Source of the DNA: Methanomassiliicoccus sp.
GTDB lineage: Archaea; Thermoplasmatota; Thermoplasmata; Methanomassiliicoccales; Methanomassiliicoccaceae
Direction of reading: 5' to 3'
Length of the DNA stretch: 64,000 bases
Assembly: GCA_033485155.1 (NCBI GenBank)
Contig: JAWQJJ010000005.1
Span: 124,001 to 188,000 of the forward strand
Below the pieces are notes generated by a model. The model searched no databases. It saw only the letters and a program-made list of their open reading frames with translations, and was not told the origin of the DNA. Below, one piece after another: positions 57,082 through 64,000 of this stretch (its first letter is position 1; the number at the start of each line of letters is the position of its first letter). The position numbers were made by a program, and so were the translations under genes.

Positions 57082-57897
57082 TCACTTTTTCTCGCTCGCC
57101 GGCTCCTCGTCCTTCAACAATCTGGAATACACTTGAACCAGGGGGTGGTGCGAGCTCTGGATGATCTTAACGTCATCAAGAGTGTGTACACCCATCTCAT
57201 CGGCCGACTTCTCCATCCCCAGTTCGATCTCGCGGTCGGGTTCCAGGACGAAGGCCTGGAACTGCCGTACCCCCATGTCCCTGGCCGCCAGAACACGGTG
57301 GTGGCCGTCCACCAGTACGTAGTGGTTGTTCTTCTGGATAACAATAAGAGGCTCGACCAGGCCCCGCTTGATCTCGTACTGCCTTCCCCTCAGCTCGTCA
57401 GCAAAAACCTCATGCTGGGTCGGCCTGATCATCTCGATGGGGATCACCCTCCGCTTAATGGCAATGCTGACCCCGTGCTTCTTCTCTAAGAAAGTCTTCA
57501 GCATGTTGATCTTGTTGGGGGTGGCCTTCTCGATGTGCGAGCGGATGATGTCGATATTTGACAGCATACCGACAGCAAGGCCGTTATCGTCGACCACCGG
57601 GACGTTCCTCAGCCCGTAACGGAAGAGGACCCTGGAGGCGTCATCGATGTCCATGTCCGGAGAGACGGTGATGGTGCCTACCTTGATGATATCCCGGACC
57701 TTGTCCTTGGGTCGGTCGATGGCCCTCAGCAGCTCCTTGGCGGTAACGAACCCGATGATATGTCCGTTCTCGGCCACCGGGAGACCGTGGAACTCGGTCT
57801 CGATCAATTTGCTCCGGGCCTGCTCCACCGTGTAGTCAGGAGGTATGGACACGACCTCCCGGACCATGTAATTGCTGACCTTCAGCTTCCCGTCCAT
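57082..57897 (-). CDS. CBS-domain pair fused to a ParB/sulfiredoxin-like domain
   Basis: This 271-aa protein starts at ATG 57897, preceded by GGGAG. Two CBS repeats occupy about residues 5-125 (VSIPPDYTVEQARSKLIE; TVSPDMDIDDASRVLF) and would bind an adenine nucleotide. The second half is a ParB/Srx-fold domain (IPIEMIRPTQHEVF; YVLVDGHHRVLAARDMG). Archaeal relatives of this fold include the free-serine kinase SerK as well as DNA-binding ParB proteins, so a nucleotide-controlled small-molecule kinase is as likely as a DNA-partition role. It is convergent with ppsA. Confidence 0.75.
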   Translation of the reverse strand: MDGKLKVSNYMVREVVSIPPDYTVEQARSKLIETEFHGLPVAENGHIIGFVTAKELLRAIDRPKDKVRDIIKVGTITVSPDMDIDDASRVLFRYGLRNVPVVDDNGLAVGMLSNIDIIRSHIEKATPNKINMLKTFLEKKHGVSIAIKRRVIPIEMIRPTQHEVFADELRGRQYEIKRGLVEPLIVIQKNNHYVLVDGHHRVLAARDMGVRQFQAFVLEPDREIELGMEKSADEMGVHTLDDVKIIQSSHHPLVQVYSRLLKDEEPASEKK

Positions 57898-58060
57898 GGG
57901 CTCCCTGCCACCCACATAACCAAGGGAGACACATAAAGTTGATGCACATTTCGTGTACCCAGGGCCGGGAAGTGCGTGACGGCATCATCAAAAAAGGTAC
58001 CAGCAATCAGGGCGTCTCGCAAACGCATATATAGGACTAACATATTTGGGTCAAAAGCAA

Positions 58061-58136
58061 GCCCTGGTAGTGTAGCGGCCTATCATGAAGCCCTGTCGAG
58101 GCTTCGACTCGGGTTCAAATCCCGACCAGGGCGCCA
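58061..58136 (+). tRNA. tRNA-Asp (GTC)
   Basis: The cloverleaf has acceptor GCCCTGG pairing with CCAGGGC, anticodon loop CTGTCGA (anticodon GTC) in stem GAAGCC/GGCTTC, and T arm CGGGTTCAAATCCCG. Discriminator G is at 58133, as expected for Asp, and CCA follows at 58134-58136. A TATA box CATATATAG (58027-58035) lies about 28 bases upstream. Confidence 0.96.
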
Positions 58137-58157
58137 ATCGTTCTCATTCTCCTGTGT

Positions 58158-59252
58158 TCAAGCGAACCGGATCATCTTCTCCACCATCGGTAGGGCGATC
58201 TCCTCCTGCCGGGCGATGACCCTGTCAACTTCGGCCATAATCTCCGGTGAGGGTTCCTGGGTCTCTCGATCGTGGAGGGCAGCCAGCCGCTCGTCCTGGT
58301 CCGACGGCCATCCCGCCATCTCCCCGAACATGATGGTCCAGGTACGGCGGGTGGCGTCGATGTCGTAGCCCCCTCCCCCGACCACCAGGTATCGGCCATC
58401 GCACAGCTCGTGAGCGAGACCATGCATGGTGCGCGCTAGCTCAGCATATCCCAGGGTGGTGAGACCAAGGCCGACCAGGGGGTCCTTGTAGTGTCCGTCA
58501 GCGCCGAATTGGTGAATGATGAACTGCGGCTGGTAGGCCTTGAGCGCAGGGAGGGCTATGGTACGGTAGGCCTCCATGTATGTCCGGTCGTCGGTCCCCG
58601 GAGGCAGGGGGATGTTGATGTTGTAGCCCTTCCCCTCGTCCGTTCCCCTTTCATCCATGTTCCCCGTACCAGGGAAGAAACCCCGGCTGAAGCGATGAAG
58701 GGAGATCGTCAGCACGCTCTCCCCGTAAAAGATGTCCTGTGTTCCGTCCCCATGGTGGCCGTCGATATCCACCACCGCTATGCGCTGCAATCCGAACTCC
58801 CTCTGGAGGCAGCGCACCGCTACCGCGATATCATTGAACACACAGAAACCCGATACCGCTTCGGGATGAGCGTGGTGCAGCCCGCCGGCGGGATTGAAGG
58901 CGTGCTCGAACTCACCGTTCATTATGCCCTCGACCCCCCGAACCGTGCCGCCGACCGCCGCCAACGCCCCGGTGAACAGTCCGGGGTTTCCAGGGGTGTC
59001 CCCCCGATCCAGGAGGCTCCCTGCGATGCATCCTCGCTCGACCTCGGTCACGAAGCTGGGCGGGTGAACCCGGTTGAGCCGCTCCATGCTCACCAGGGGG
59101 GGCGTGACCTCTCTGGCCTGGCCATCCAATATGCCCAGCGAGCCGAGGGTGTCCTTGGTCAGCCGTTCCCTGATCGGCTGGAAGGGGTGCCTGGGACCGA
59201 ACTGGTACAGCATGTACTCATCTGTGTAGATGAACGCGGAATCGCCGGACAT
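58158..59252 (-). CDS. Histone-deacetylase-family protein (AcuC-like)
   Basis: This 364-aa zinc hydrolase of the class I HDAC/AcuC type has the opening DEYMLYQFGPRHPFQPIR, GGLHHAHPEAVSGFCVFND, zinc ligands in VDIDGHHGDGTQ and FGADGHYKDPL, and the GGGGYD loop near the C terminus. AcuC-like enzymes deacylate proteins such as acyl-CoA synthetases in bacteria. In archaea they may act on acetylated chromatin proteins or enzymes. The gene lies alone behind tRNA-Asp, convergent to it. Confidence 0.88.
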   Translation of the reverse strand: MSGDSAFIYTDEYMLYQFGPRHPFQPIRERLTKDTLGSLGILDGQAREVTPPLVSMERLNRVHPPSFVTEVERGCIAGSLLDRGDTPGNPGLFTGALAAVGGTVRGVEGIMNGEFEHAFNPAGGLHHAHPEAVSGFCVFNDIAVAVRCLQREFGLQRIAVVDIDGHHGDGTQDIFYGESVLTISLHRFSRGFFPGTGNMDERGTDEGKGYNINIPLPPGTDDRTYMEAYRTIALPALKAYQPQFIIHQFGADGHYKDPLVGLGLTTLGYAELARTMHGLAHELCDGRYLVVGGGGYDIDATRRTWTIMFGEMAGWPSDQDERLAALHDRETQEPSPEIMAEVDRVIARQEEIALPMVEKMIRFA

Positions 59253-59308
59253 GGACCATTAACCATTGCAGGCCATCCGTCTTATAATTGTCCCGAGCGG
59301 CGTCCAGC

Positions 59309-60085
59309 CTATTCCTCGGTCTCTCCGCGGCACGACCGGATGATCGCCACGCTGTGAGCCCCGATACGCTCATCAAAATAAACTGAGGCCTCTATGCCGA
59401 ACACCCGGCGAAGGTTGGCCGGGGTCAGGGCGTCCATGACGTCCCCGGCGGCGACGACCCGACCTTTCTGCATGAGAACGAGCTTGTCGCAGTACCTGGC
59501 GGCGAGGGCGAGGTCATGGGTTACAAAGATGACGATGAGCTTCTCCGACCGGGCCAGCCCGGTGATCAGATCCAGGATGTCGAGCTGGTGGTTGACATCG
59601 AGGTGCAGGGTCGGTTCGTCGAGAAGCATGATGCGGGGCTTCTGGGCCAAAGCCCTGGCGATGATCACCCGCTGCCGCTCTCCCCCGCTCAGCTGGTCCA
59701 TAGGTCGACCGGCGAGGTGCTCGGTGTTGGTCATTTCCATTGCTTCCTGGACGATCTCCAGGTCCTGCTTGGACTCTGACTCGAAACGCTTAAGGGCGGG
59801 AGTGCGGCCCATGAGGACAATGTCCAGGGCGGTGAATGGAAAGTTGACGTTGGCGCTCTGGGGCACCGTTCCCATGCGGGTGGCGATCTCCCGTCGGGTC
59901 ATGTCACGGTAATCGCGGTCGTCGATGAGTACCGTGCCTGCTTTGGGCGATAGAGAGCGGTTCAGGCACTTGAGAAGGGTGGTCTTCCCCGAGCCGTTGG
60001 GACCGAGGATACCGATGATCTCCCCCTCCTTGGCATCGAGGTCGATGGCGGTGAGCACGTCCTTGCTCCCATAGCTGAAGCCCAC
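59309..60085 (-). CDS. ABC importer ATPase (cobalamin/iron-siderophore type, BtuD/FecE-like)
   Basis: This is an ATPase of about 258 aa with Walker A GPNGSGKTT, signature LSGGERQRVIIARAL, Walker B IMLLDEPTLHLD and switch VTHDL. It belongs with the FecCD-type permease upstream and the binding protein further up. The first standard start is GTG 60085, yet the family's first strand (KLSVTGVGFSYG) begins seven codons earlier, where the frame offers only GTA (60106) after GGGGTGGT. The N terminus is therefore uncertain. In a methylotrophic methanogen cobalamin-type corrinoids are a likely cargo. Confidence 0.88.
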   Translation of the reverse strand: MGFSYGSKDVLTAIDLDAKEGEIIGILGPNGSGKTTLLKCLNRSLSPKAGTVLIDDRDYRDMTRREIATRMGTVPQSANVNFPFTALDIVLMGRTPALKRFESESKQDLEIVQEAMEMTNTEHLAGRPMDQLSGGERQRVIIARALAQKPRIMLLDEPTLHLDVNHQLDILDLITGLARSEKLIVIFVTHDLALAARYCDKLVLMQKGRVVAAGDVMDALTPANLRRVFGIEASVYFDERIGAHSVAIIRSCRGETEE

Positions 60086-60107
60086 ACCGGTGACGCTAAG
60101 CTTTACT

Positions 60108-61148
60108 TTACCACCCCATGGACTTCTTGCGGGCCATCAACAGGTAGATGAAGAACGGCGCTCCCAACAACGAGGTTATTATGCCCACCGGCAGCTCGGC
60201 CGGGGCGATCACAGTACGAGCCAGGGTGTCCGTCCAGATGAGGAACAACGCTCCACCGACGATGGACGCAGGCAGCAGGATGCGGTGGTCCGGTCCCACC
60301 AGGATGCGGACCACATGCGGGATTATCAGCCCGACGAAGCCGATGACTCCGGACACTGAGACTGCCATGGCGGTGACCAGCGAGGAGGCCAGCAGGAGGA
60401 TCAGGCGGGTGCTGTTGACGTTGATGCCCAGGTTCCCGGCTTGTTCTTCACCGACCATCATGGCATTGAGGTCCCGGGCCAAGAGGGTGATCACCCCGCA
60501 ACCCAGAATGACCGCGGGTAGCGATATTACCACTTGTTCCCAGGTCGCGTCATTGAGGCCCCCCATTAGCCAAAAGACCACTCCGGACAGTTTCTCCCCA
60601 GCGAAGTACTGCATCGCTGAGACCAAGGCGCTGAACAGCGAACCGATTGCTATGCCTGCCAGCAACAGCGTTTCCACCGGCACGTACCCGCTGCGATTCC
60701 TGGAGATGGTGTACACCAGGAATAAGGTGATGAAGGAGAAGACGAAGGCCATGGCCGGGATAGCGAAGGCCCCGCTGGCCCACGATACTCCGAGCACTAT
60801 GGCCAGGGAGGCACCGAAAGCCGCACCCGACGATATGCCGATGACCGAGGGCGAGGCCATGGGGTTGCGGAACAGGCCTTGCATGGTGGCCCCGGCGACC
60901 GCTAACGAGGCTCCGACGATGGCCGCCAGGAGGATCCTCGGCAGCCGCAGGTTGATGATGACCTGCCGGTCGCGGTCCGTTCCCCCGCCCATCAGTACAG
61001 AGATTACCTGGTCGAAGGGAATGTTGATCACCCCGACGCTCAGGCATACGATGATGGTAACGAAGAGTGCCAGCAACAGCCCTACCAGGATGAGACTCCA
61101 GCGAGCCATCTTGCTCCTCTGCAGTTCAGCGATCTCGGTTGCTGACAT
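60108..61148 (-). CDS. FecCD/BtuC-type ABC importer permease
   Basis: This 346-aa membrane protein has about ten spans. The family motifs are LRLPRILLAAIVGASLAVAGA, FRNPMASPSVIGISSGAAFGA, and GFVGLIIPHVVRILVGPDHR (the cytoplasmic coupling region). It is in the typical order binding protein, permease, ATPase, with only a one-to-two-base gap before the ATPase's likely start. Substrates of this family are cobalamin, heme and iron siderophores. Confidence 0.92.
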   Translation of the reverse strand: MSATEIAELQRSKMARWSLILVGLLLALFVTIIVCLSVGVINIPFDQVISVLMGGGTDRDRQVIINLRLPRILLAAIVGASLAVAGATMQGLFRNPMASPSVIGISSGAAFGASLAIVLGVSWASGAFAIPAMAFVFSFITLFLVYTISRNRSGYVPVETLLLAGIAIGSLFSALVSAMQYFAGEKLSGVVFWLMGGLNDATWEQVVISLPAVILGCGVITLLARDLNAMMVGEEQAGNLGINVNSTRLILLLASSLVTAMAVSVSGVIGFVGLIIPHVVRILVGPDHRILLPASIVGGALFLIWTDTLARTVIAPAELPVGIITSLLGAPFFIYLLMARKKSMGW

Positions 61149-61227
61149 TCGGACCCTTATTCCTCTCTGATGATATTACCCAATCTATTTATAAATTAGA
61201 ATGAAAATAAGAATGGGTTTGGCTGTT

Positions 61228-62160
61228 CTAGGCGAACAGCTCGGGATGAAGCCACTTGGCCATCTGCTCCAGGGCATCTACGACCCGGGGGCTGGTGGTC
61301 AGGGTGGTCCCGTCGATGCGGTAGATCTTGTCGTTCGATACCGCACTCACCGAGGTGCCCAGCGTCGACTTCAGGTCATCGTTGGTCTTGGTGCTCTGGT
61401 TCTCGATGATGACGATATCCGGGTTTTCTGCAATAATGCTCTCGGCCGAGGCCTTCCAGTTCCCGGTGCCGTTGTTGAAGATGTTTACCCCGCCGGCCAT
61501 GTTGATGAGGTCGTTGGACATCGTGTTGTTGCCGACCGTCTGCCCGCCCTTGCTCATCAGCTCCAAGTAGACCTTGGGCTTCTCCGCGTTGGTCAGGTTT
61601 GAGGTCTTCTGGACGATGGCGTCGATGCGAGCCTGCATATCTGAGACCATGGCGTCGGCCTTAGCCTTCTCACCGATGGCCTCGCCCATGGCGCTGATGG
61701 TGTGAAGGATGGTTGGCACATTCTTAGGGTAGAACGCAACCACGGGGATGCTGGAGTTCTCCATGTTGCCGATGAAGTTGGCATACATATTGAAGTTCCA
61801 GACGACCACTAAGTCCGGATTCTGAGCGATGATTGATTCCACGCCGATGGAGCTGACCGCGCCGAGCTTGGTGATGTTGTCGGTGCTGTTAAGAAGCCAC
61901 TCCGACGAGGAGTCCACGGCCACCACGCGGCCCTTGGCGTCAAGGTCGAAGGCGATCTCGGTGAAGGCTGAGCCGAGGCACACTATGCGCTGGGGCGCCG
62001 AGGTCAGGTTAACGGTCTTCCCGCGGTCGTCCACGATGGAGATCGCTCCGGCGATGTTTCCCTTGGACCCGCCGCTGTTCAAGTACAATAAGGCAACGGC
62101 CGCGCTAGCAATGACCAGAACGGCAATGATTGCGACTACTGCTATCGCTCTCTTGTTCAT
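61228..62160 (-). CDS. Periplasmic-type substrate-binding protein of the corrinoid/iron importer (BtuF/FepB-like)
   Basis: This 310-aa protein is anchored by one N-terminal membrane segment (AIAVVAIIAVLVIASAAVALL). The binding domain shows VVDDRGKTVNLTSAPQRIVCLG (as VDDRGKTVNLTSAPQRIV), then SIGVESIIAQNPDLVVV and a long helix joining two lobes, the class III binding-protein plan. Several Asn-x-Ser/Thr sites suggest glycosylation outside the cell. It delivers cobalamin or an iron chelate to the permease encoded next. Confidence 0.9.
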   Translation of the reverse strand: MNKRAIAVVAIIAVLVIASAAVALLYLNSGGSKGNIAGAISIVDDRGKTVNLTSAPQRIVCLGSAFTEIAFDLDAKGRVVAVDSSSEWLLNSTDNITKLGAVSSIGVESIIAQNPDLVVVWNFNMYANFIGNMENSSIPVVAFYPKNVPTILHTISAMGEAIGEKAKADAMVSDMQARIDAIVQKTSNLTNAEKPKVYLELMSKGGQTVGNNTMSNDLINMAGGVNIFNNGTGNWKASAESIIAENPDIVIIENQSTKTNDDLKSTLGTSVSAVSNDKIYRIDGTTLTTSPRVVDALEQMAKWLHPELFA

Positions 62161-62321
62161 GATTATCCCCTATGTCTACTTTCCTAGGGCTTCACGCCCT
62201 TTACGAGGGGAAAGAGGGCAACCGATAAAAATATTCTGCAACTCAGCGGCCGCTCGCCCTCTCATCAGGACGGACGACCATTGACGGTGGAGAAAGGAAA
62301 AGCTTCTTGAGCTAGGGCAAC

Positions 62322-62699
62322 ATGCTCGAAGGTATGCGCAGCGTCCTCCGGGGTAAGATCCACCGCGCCGTGGTCACCCAGGCTGACCCAGATTATGTCG
62401 GTAGCATCGTAATAGACCAGGCTCTGCTGGATGAGGCGGACATATGGCCTGGAGAGCGGGTCCTCGTCTCCGATGTCAACAACGGAGCGAGGTTCGAGAC
62501 CTATGCGGTATCCGGAGAGCGGGGTTCGGGAGTCATCTGTGTCAACGGGGCGGCGGCCCGTCTGGCCCGCGTGGGCGACAAGGTCATCATCATGGCCTTC
62601 GAACTGACCGATCATCTCATCGAACCTCGTATCGTCCTGGTCGACGAGCACAACCGCCGGACCAAGGTCCTCCGCGCCCCTGGGCCGATGACACCATGA
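62322..62699 (+). CDS. panD: Pyruvoyl-dependent aspartate 1-decarboxylase (bacterial PanD type)
   Basis: PanD makes beta-alanine for pantothenate and CoA. The 125-aa protein matches the bacterial enzyme along its whole length: [18 protein letters not shown] with the self-cleavage site Gly27-Ser28 that yields the pyruvoyl group, then [20 protein letters not shown] and [14 protein letters not shown], and [11 protein letters not shown]. Most archaea use a PLP-dependent decarboxylase for this step, so this gene is probably of bacterial origin. The stop overlaps the RNase HI start. Confidence 0.93.
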   Translation: MLEGMRSVLRGKIHRAVVTQADPDYVGSIVIDQALLDEADIWPGERVLVSDVNNGARFETYAVSGERGSGVICVNGAAARLARVGDKVIIMAFELTDHLIEPRIVLVDEHNRRTKVLRAPGPMTP

Positions 62700-63133
62700 G
62701 GCTCAAGGTCTACACCGACGGCGGATCCCGGGGGAATCCTGGCCCTGCCGCGTACGCCGTGGTCATCACCGATGAAGGGAACAAGATCGTAAGGGAATAC
62801 GGTCGGTATTTGGGCAAGATGACCAACAACGAGGCGGAGTACAACGGCGCCATTGCCGCCCTGAAGGAGGCGCTCGCCCTGGGTGCGGACGAGGTCGAGG
62901 TGTTCAGCGACTCTGAGGTCATGGTGCGCCAGGTGAACGGTGTGTACCGCTGCAAGGCTGCCAATCTGCAGCCCTTTTTGGACGAGGTCCGAGCGCTGAG
63001 GGCGAAGTTCAAGCAGACGACCTTCCGGAACGTTCCACGCGAGCATCCCATGGTCTCACGCGCAGATCATCTCCTCAACGAAGAGCAGGACACCATGAAG
63101 TCCCTCCTTCCTCGCGGTAAACCCAATCCTTAA
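62696..63133 (+). CDS. Ribonuclease HI family protein
   Basis: This 145-aa type I RNase H cleaves RNA in RNA-DNA hybrids. The catalytic residues are visible: Asp in [14 protein letters not shown], Glu in [13 protein letters not shown], Asp in [14 protein letters not shown], and Asp in the late SRADHLLNE. It is the archaeal/bacterial short form without an N-terminal hybrid-binding domain. The ATG overlaps panD (ATGA). A longer frame running back through panD is not coding. Confidence 0.9.
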   Translation: MRLKVYTDGGSRGNPGPAAYAVVITDEGNKIVREYGRYLGKMTNNEAEYNGAIAALKEALALGADEVEVFSDSEVMVRQVNGVYRCKAANLQPFLDEVRALRAKFKQTTFRNVPREHPMVSRADHLLNEEQDTMKSLLPRGKPNP

Positions 63134-63164
63134 GGTCAGGAGCTGCCAAGGTACATCGATCGCT

Positions 63165-63365
63165 ATGGTACAGAAGGTCGTGGAGATCGTCGGGATATCT
63201 GAAAAGGGTTTTTCCGAGGCTGCTCAGGACGCCATTACGGTGTGTGCTCGGACAGTCAGGGGCATCCAGTGGGCAAGGGTGACGGAGATGGAGTGCAAGG
63301 TGGAAGGTGAAAGAATCGTCGAGTATCGGTCGCTCATGCGCATCTACTTCGACGTCGAGAGTTGA
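63165..63365 (+). CDS. Dodecin family flavin-binding protein
   Basis: This 66-aa protein has dodecin features: VVEIVGISEKGFSEAAQDAI, VRGIQWARVTEMECKVEGERIVEYR (notably IQWARV with the flavin-stacking Trp), ending in a YFDV strand. Dodecins assemble as twelve-mers that store riboflavin or FMN. It stands 31 bases downstream of the RNase HI gene on the same strand. Confidence 0.9.
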   Translation: MVQKVVEIVGISEKGFSEAAQDAITVCARTVRGIQWARVTEMECKVEGERIVEYRSLMRIYFDVES

Positions 63366-63428
63366 CCTCGATTTCGTGCTCGAACCCAGTGCCGAACTAT
63401 CGCAAGATACGGCATGATAGGCGCAATC

Positions 63429-63540
63429 CTTATATAGAAGTGTATTATTGGTAATTATTAGTGCCCGAGGTCGGTGAACTCAACTCTCCTCTTAACAAGG
63501 AAATTTTCCTCCGAATCCCCACCAAACACCGACCTTGGGC
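63429..63540 (+). ncRNA. Candidate small RNA with 14-bp closing stem
   Basis: A TATA box CTTATATAG (63429-63437) lies about 26 bases before GCCCGAGGTCGGTG (63463-63476), which pairs with CACCGACCTTGGGC (63527-63540) with one G-U wobble. About 50 bases between them include the palindrome AGGAAATTTTCCT. The stem ends five bases from the hisS stop, so it could alternatively be a terminator-like hairpin for hisS. It resembles a tRNA acceptor superficially but no T arm or anticodon arm fits. Confidence 0.35.
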
Positions 63541-63544
63541 ATTT

Positions 63545-64000
63545 CTATTCGCATCTTATTGACGTGATAAGGTCCGCTAGGGATACCAATTTCTGCTCCC
63601 CGGTGGACATGTCCCTCACCGCTACCGAACCCTGGGCCAGTTCCTTCTCCCCCACGATGACCGCCTGGCGGGCGTTGATGGAGGCGGCGTACTTGAAGTT
63701 CTTGGATATGCTTCGGCCCATGAGATCGACCTCGGTGATCCTGCCGCTCCGGCGCAGCTGGGCCGCGATTCTGAACGCCTCGTCCTTCATCTTGTCGTTG
63801 ACCGGGATGACATATGCATCAACGTGATGCTGCGGCCCGGCGTACCCCTCTCGCTCCAAAGCTAGCAAGGTCCGGTCGAACCCGATCCCGAAGCCGGTGG
63901 AGAAGGTCTTCTCGCCCCCGAAGAGTTCGGTAAGCGAGTATGAACCGCCTCCGCAGATCTGCTTCTCCGCCCCCAGTACCGGAGCGTCCATCTCGAAGAC
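63545..64000 (-). CDS. hisS: Histidyl-tRNA synthetase, C-terminal part
   Basis: This class II synthetase charges tRNA-His; only its last ~150 residues are in the window, since the frame is open through position 64000. The conserved VFEMDAPVLGAEKQICGGG, the ELFGGEKTFSTGFGIGFDRT motif 3 (with GIGFDRTLLAL), and a C-terminal anticodon-binding domain (AYVIPVNDKMKDEAFRIA; RSISKNFKYA; AVIVGEKEL) are clear. The start lies outside the window. Confidence 0.95.
   Translation of the reverse strand, partial: VFEMDAPVLGAEKQICGGGSYSLTELFGGEKTFSTGFGIGFDRTLLALEREGYAGPQHHVDAYVIPVNDKMKDEAFRIAAQLRRSGRITEVDLMGRSISKNFKYAASINARQAVIVGEKELAQGSVAVRDMSTGEQKLVSLADLITSIRCE

Noticed and set aside
62444-63133. Long RNase HI start extending back through panD
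   Set aside because: The N-terminal part is Arg-rich nonsense in the panD region; the family starts at the ATG at 62696.
63463-63540. tRNA-like element (unusual tRNA such as tRNA-Pyl)
   Set aside because: The acceptor-like stem pairs well, but no D, anticodon or T arm of normal form could be drawn.
1-64000. Insertion sequences, prophage or integrated plasmid
   Set aside because: No transposase, integrase, phage structural gene or flanking long repeats were seen; only single genes look transferred.

Overview
The window is a dense, GC-rich (about 60% by eye) stretch of archaeal chromosome. Archaeal marks are Cbf5, NAC, archaeal-type DNA polymerase B, MptA, archaeal Hpt, RNase HII, TATA-box promoters with many leaderless or near-leaderless starts, and an A1-U72 initiator tRNA. 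A methylcobamide:CoM methyltransferase-like gene, four-subunit pyruvate:ferredoxin oxidoreductase, PEP synthase, HypC and a corrinoid/iron-type ABC importer fit an anaerobic methylotrophic methanogen. GC content and gene set suggest the Methanomassiliicoccales (Thermoplasmata); that placement is inference. Where a Shine-Dalgarno is present it is often GGTGAT or GAGG a few bases from the start.

Layout. 1-9 kb: end of cmk, cbf5, a transporter with a leader peptide, a MtaA/MtbA-like methyltransferase, a Bat-type regulator, a DUF2178/HTH pair, a GNAT enzyme, a PH-domain membrane pair and a beta-CASP nuclease. 9-16 kb: a desulforedoxin-like mini-protein, an AT-richer secreted protein, a three-gene RecA-like/small protein/DNA polymerase B cassette, and a TctA-like protein. 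16-21 kb: ABC-2 exporter and a purine-salvage cluster (two Hpt, one Gpt, adenine deaminase). 21-30 kb: UPF0248, a TPD (CDIN1-like) nuclease beside a membrane-anchored Cas4-like nuclease, GlmS and GlmU-like enzymes, and a KaiC/GvpD-like ATPase pair. 30-35 kb: bacterial-style glpABC with DUF1622, initiator tRNA, SCP2-like protein, RNase HII. 35-48 kb: a structured intergenic RNA candidate, mptA, a hybrid sensor kinase, phosphoglycolate phosphatase, TPR protein, gatCAB facing a bacterial-type aspS, Lrp regulator, AlaX, glnA. 48-64 kb: a PstS-like domain nested in a split FN3 domain, NAC, HypC, DUF1847, porGDAB, ppsA, CBS-ParB protein, tRNA-Asp, AcuC-like deacetylase, a BtuFCD-type importer, panD, RNase HI, dodecin and the 3' part of hisS.

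The genes fit together as follows. POR and PpsA make PEP from acetyl-CoA. GlmS and the GlmU-like enzyme make UDP-GlcNAc. Adenine deaminase with Hpt and Gpt salvages purines. GatCAB with AspRS probably makes Asn-tRNA by transamidation. Corrinoid import would serve methyltransferases.

Most interesting signals: the polymerase cassette, whose proofreading motifs are lost while the polymerase aspartates remain, beside a RecA-like protein without Walker A; the adjacent TPD and membrane Cas4-like nucleases; an apparent ATT initiation codon for mptA; a run of five hairpins behind a TATA box at 35.3-35.5 kb; and a substrate-binding domain inserted inside one FN3 fold. No CRISPR array, rRNA, transposase or prophage was seen.
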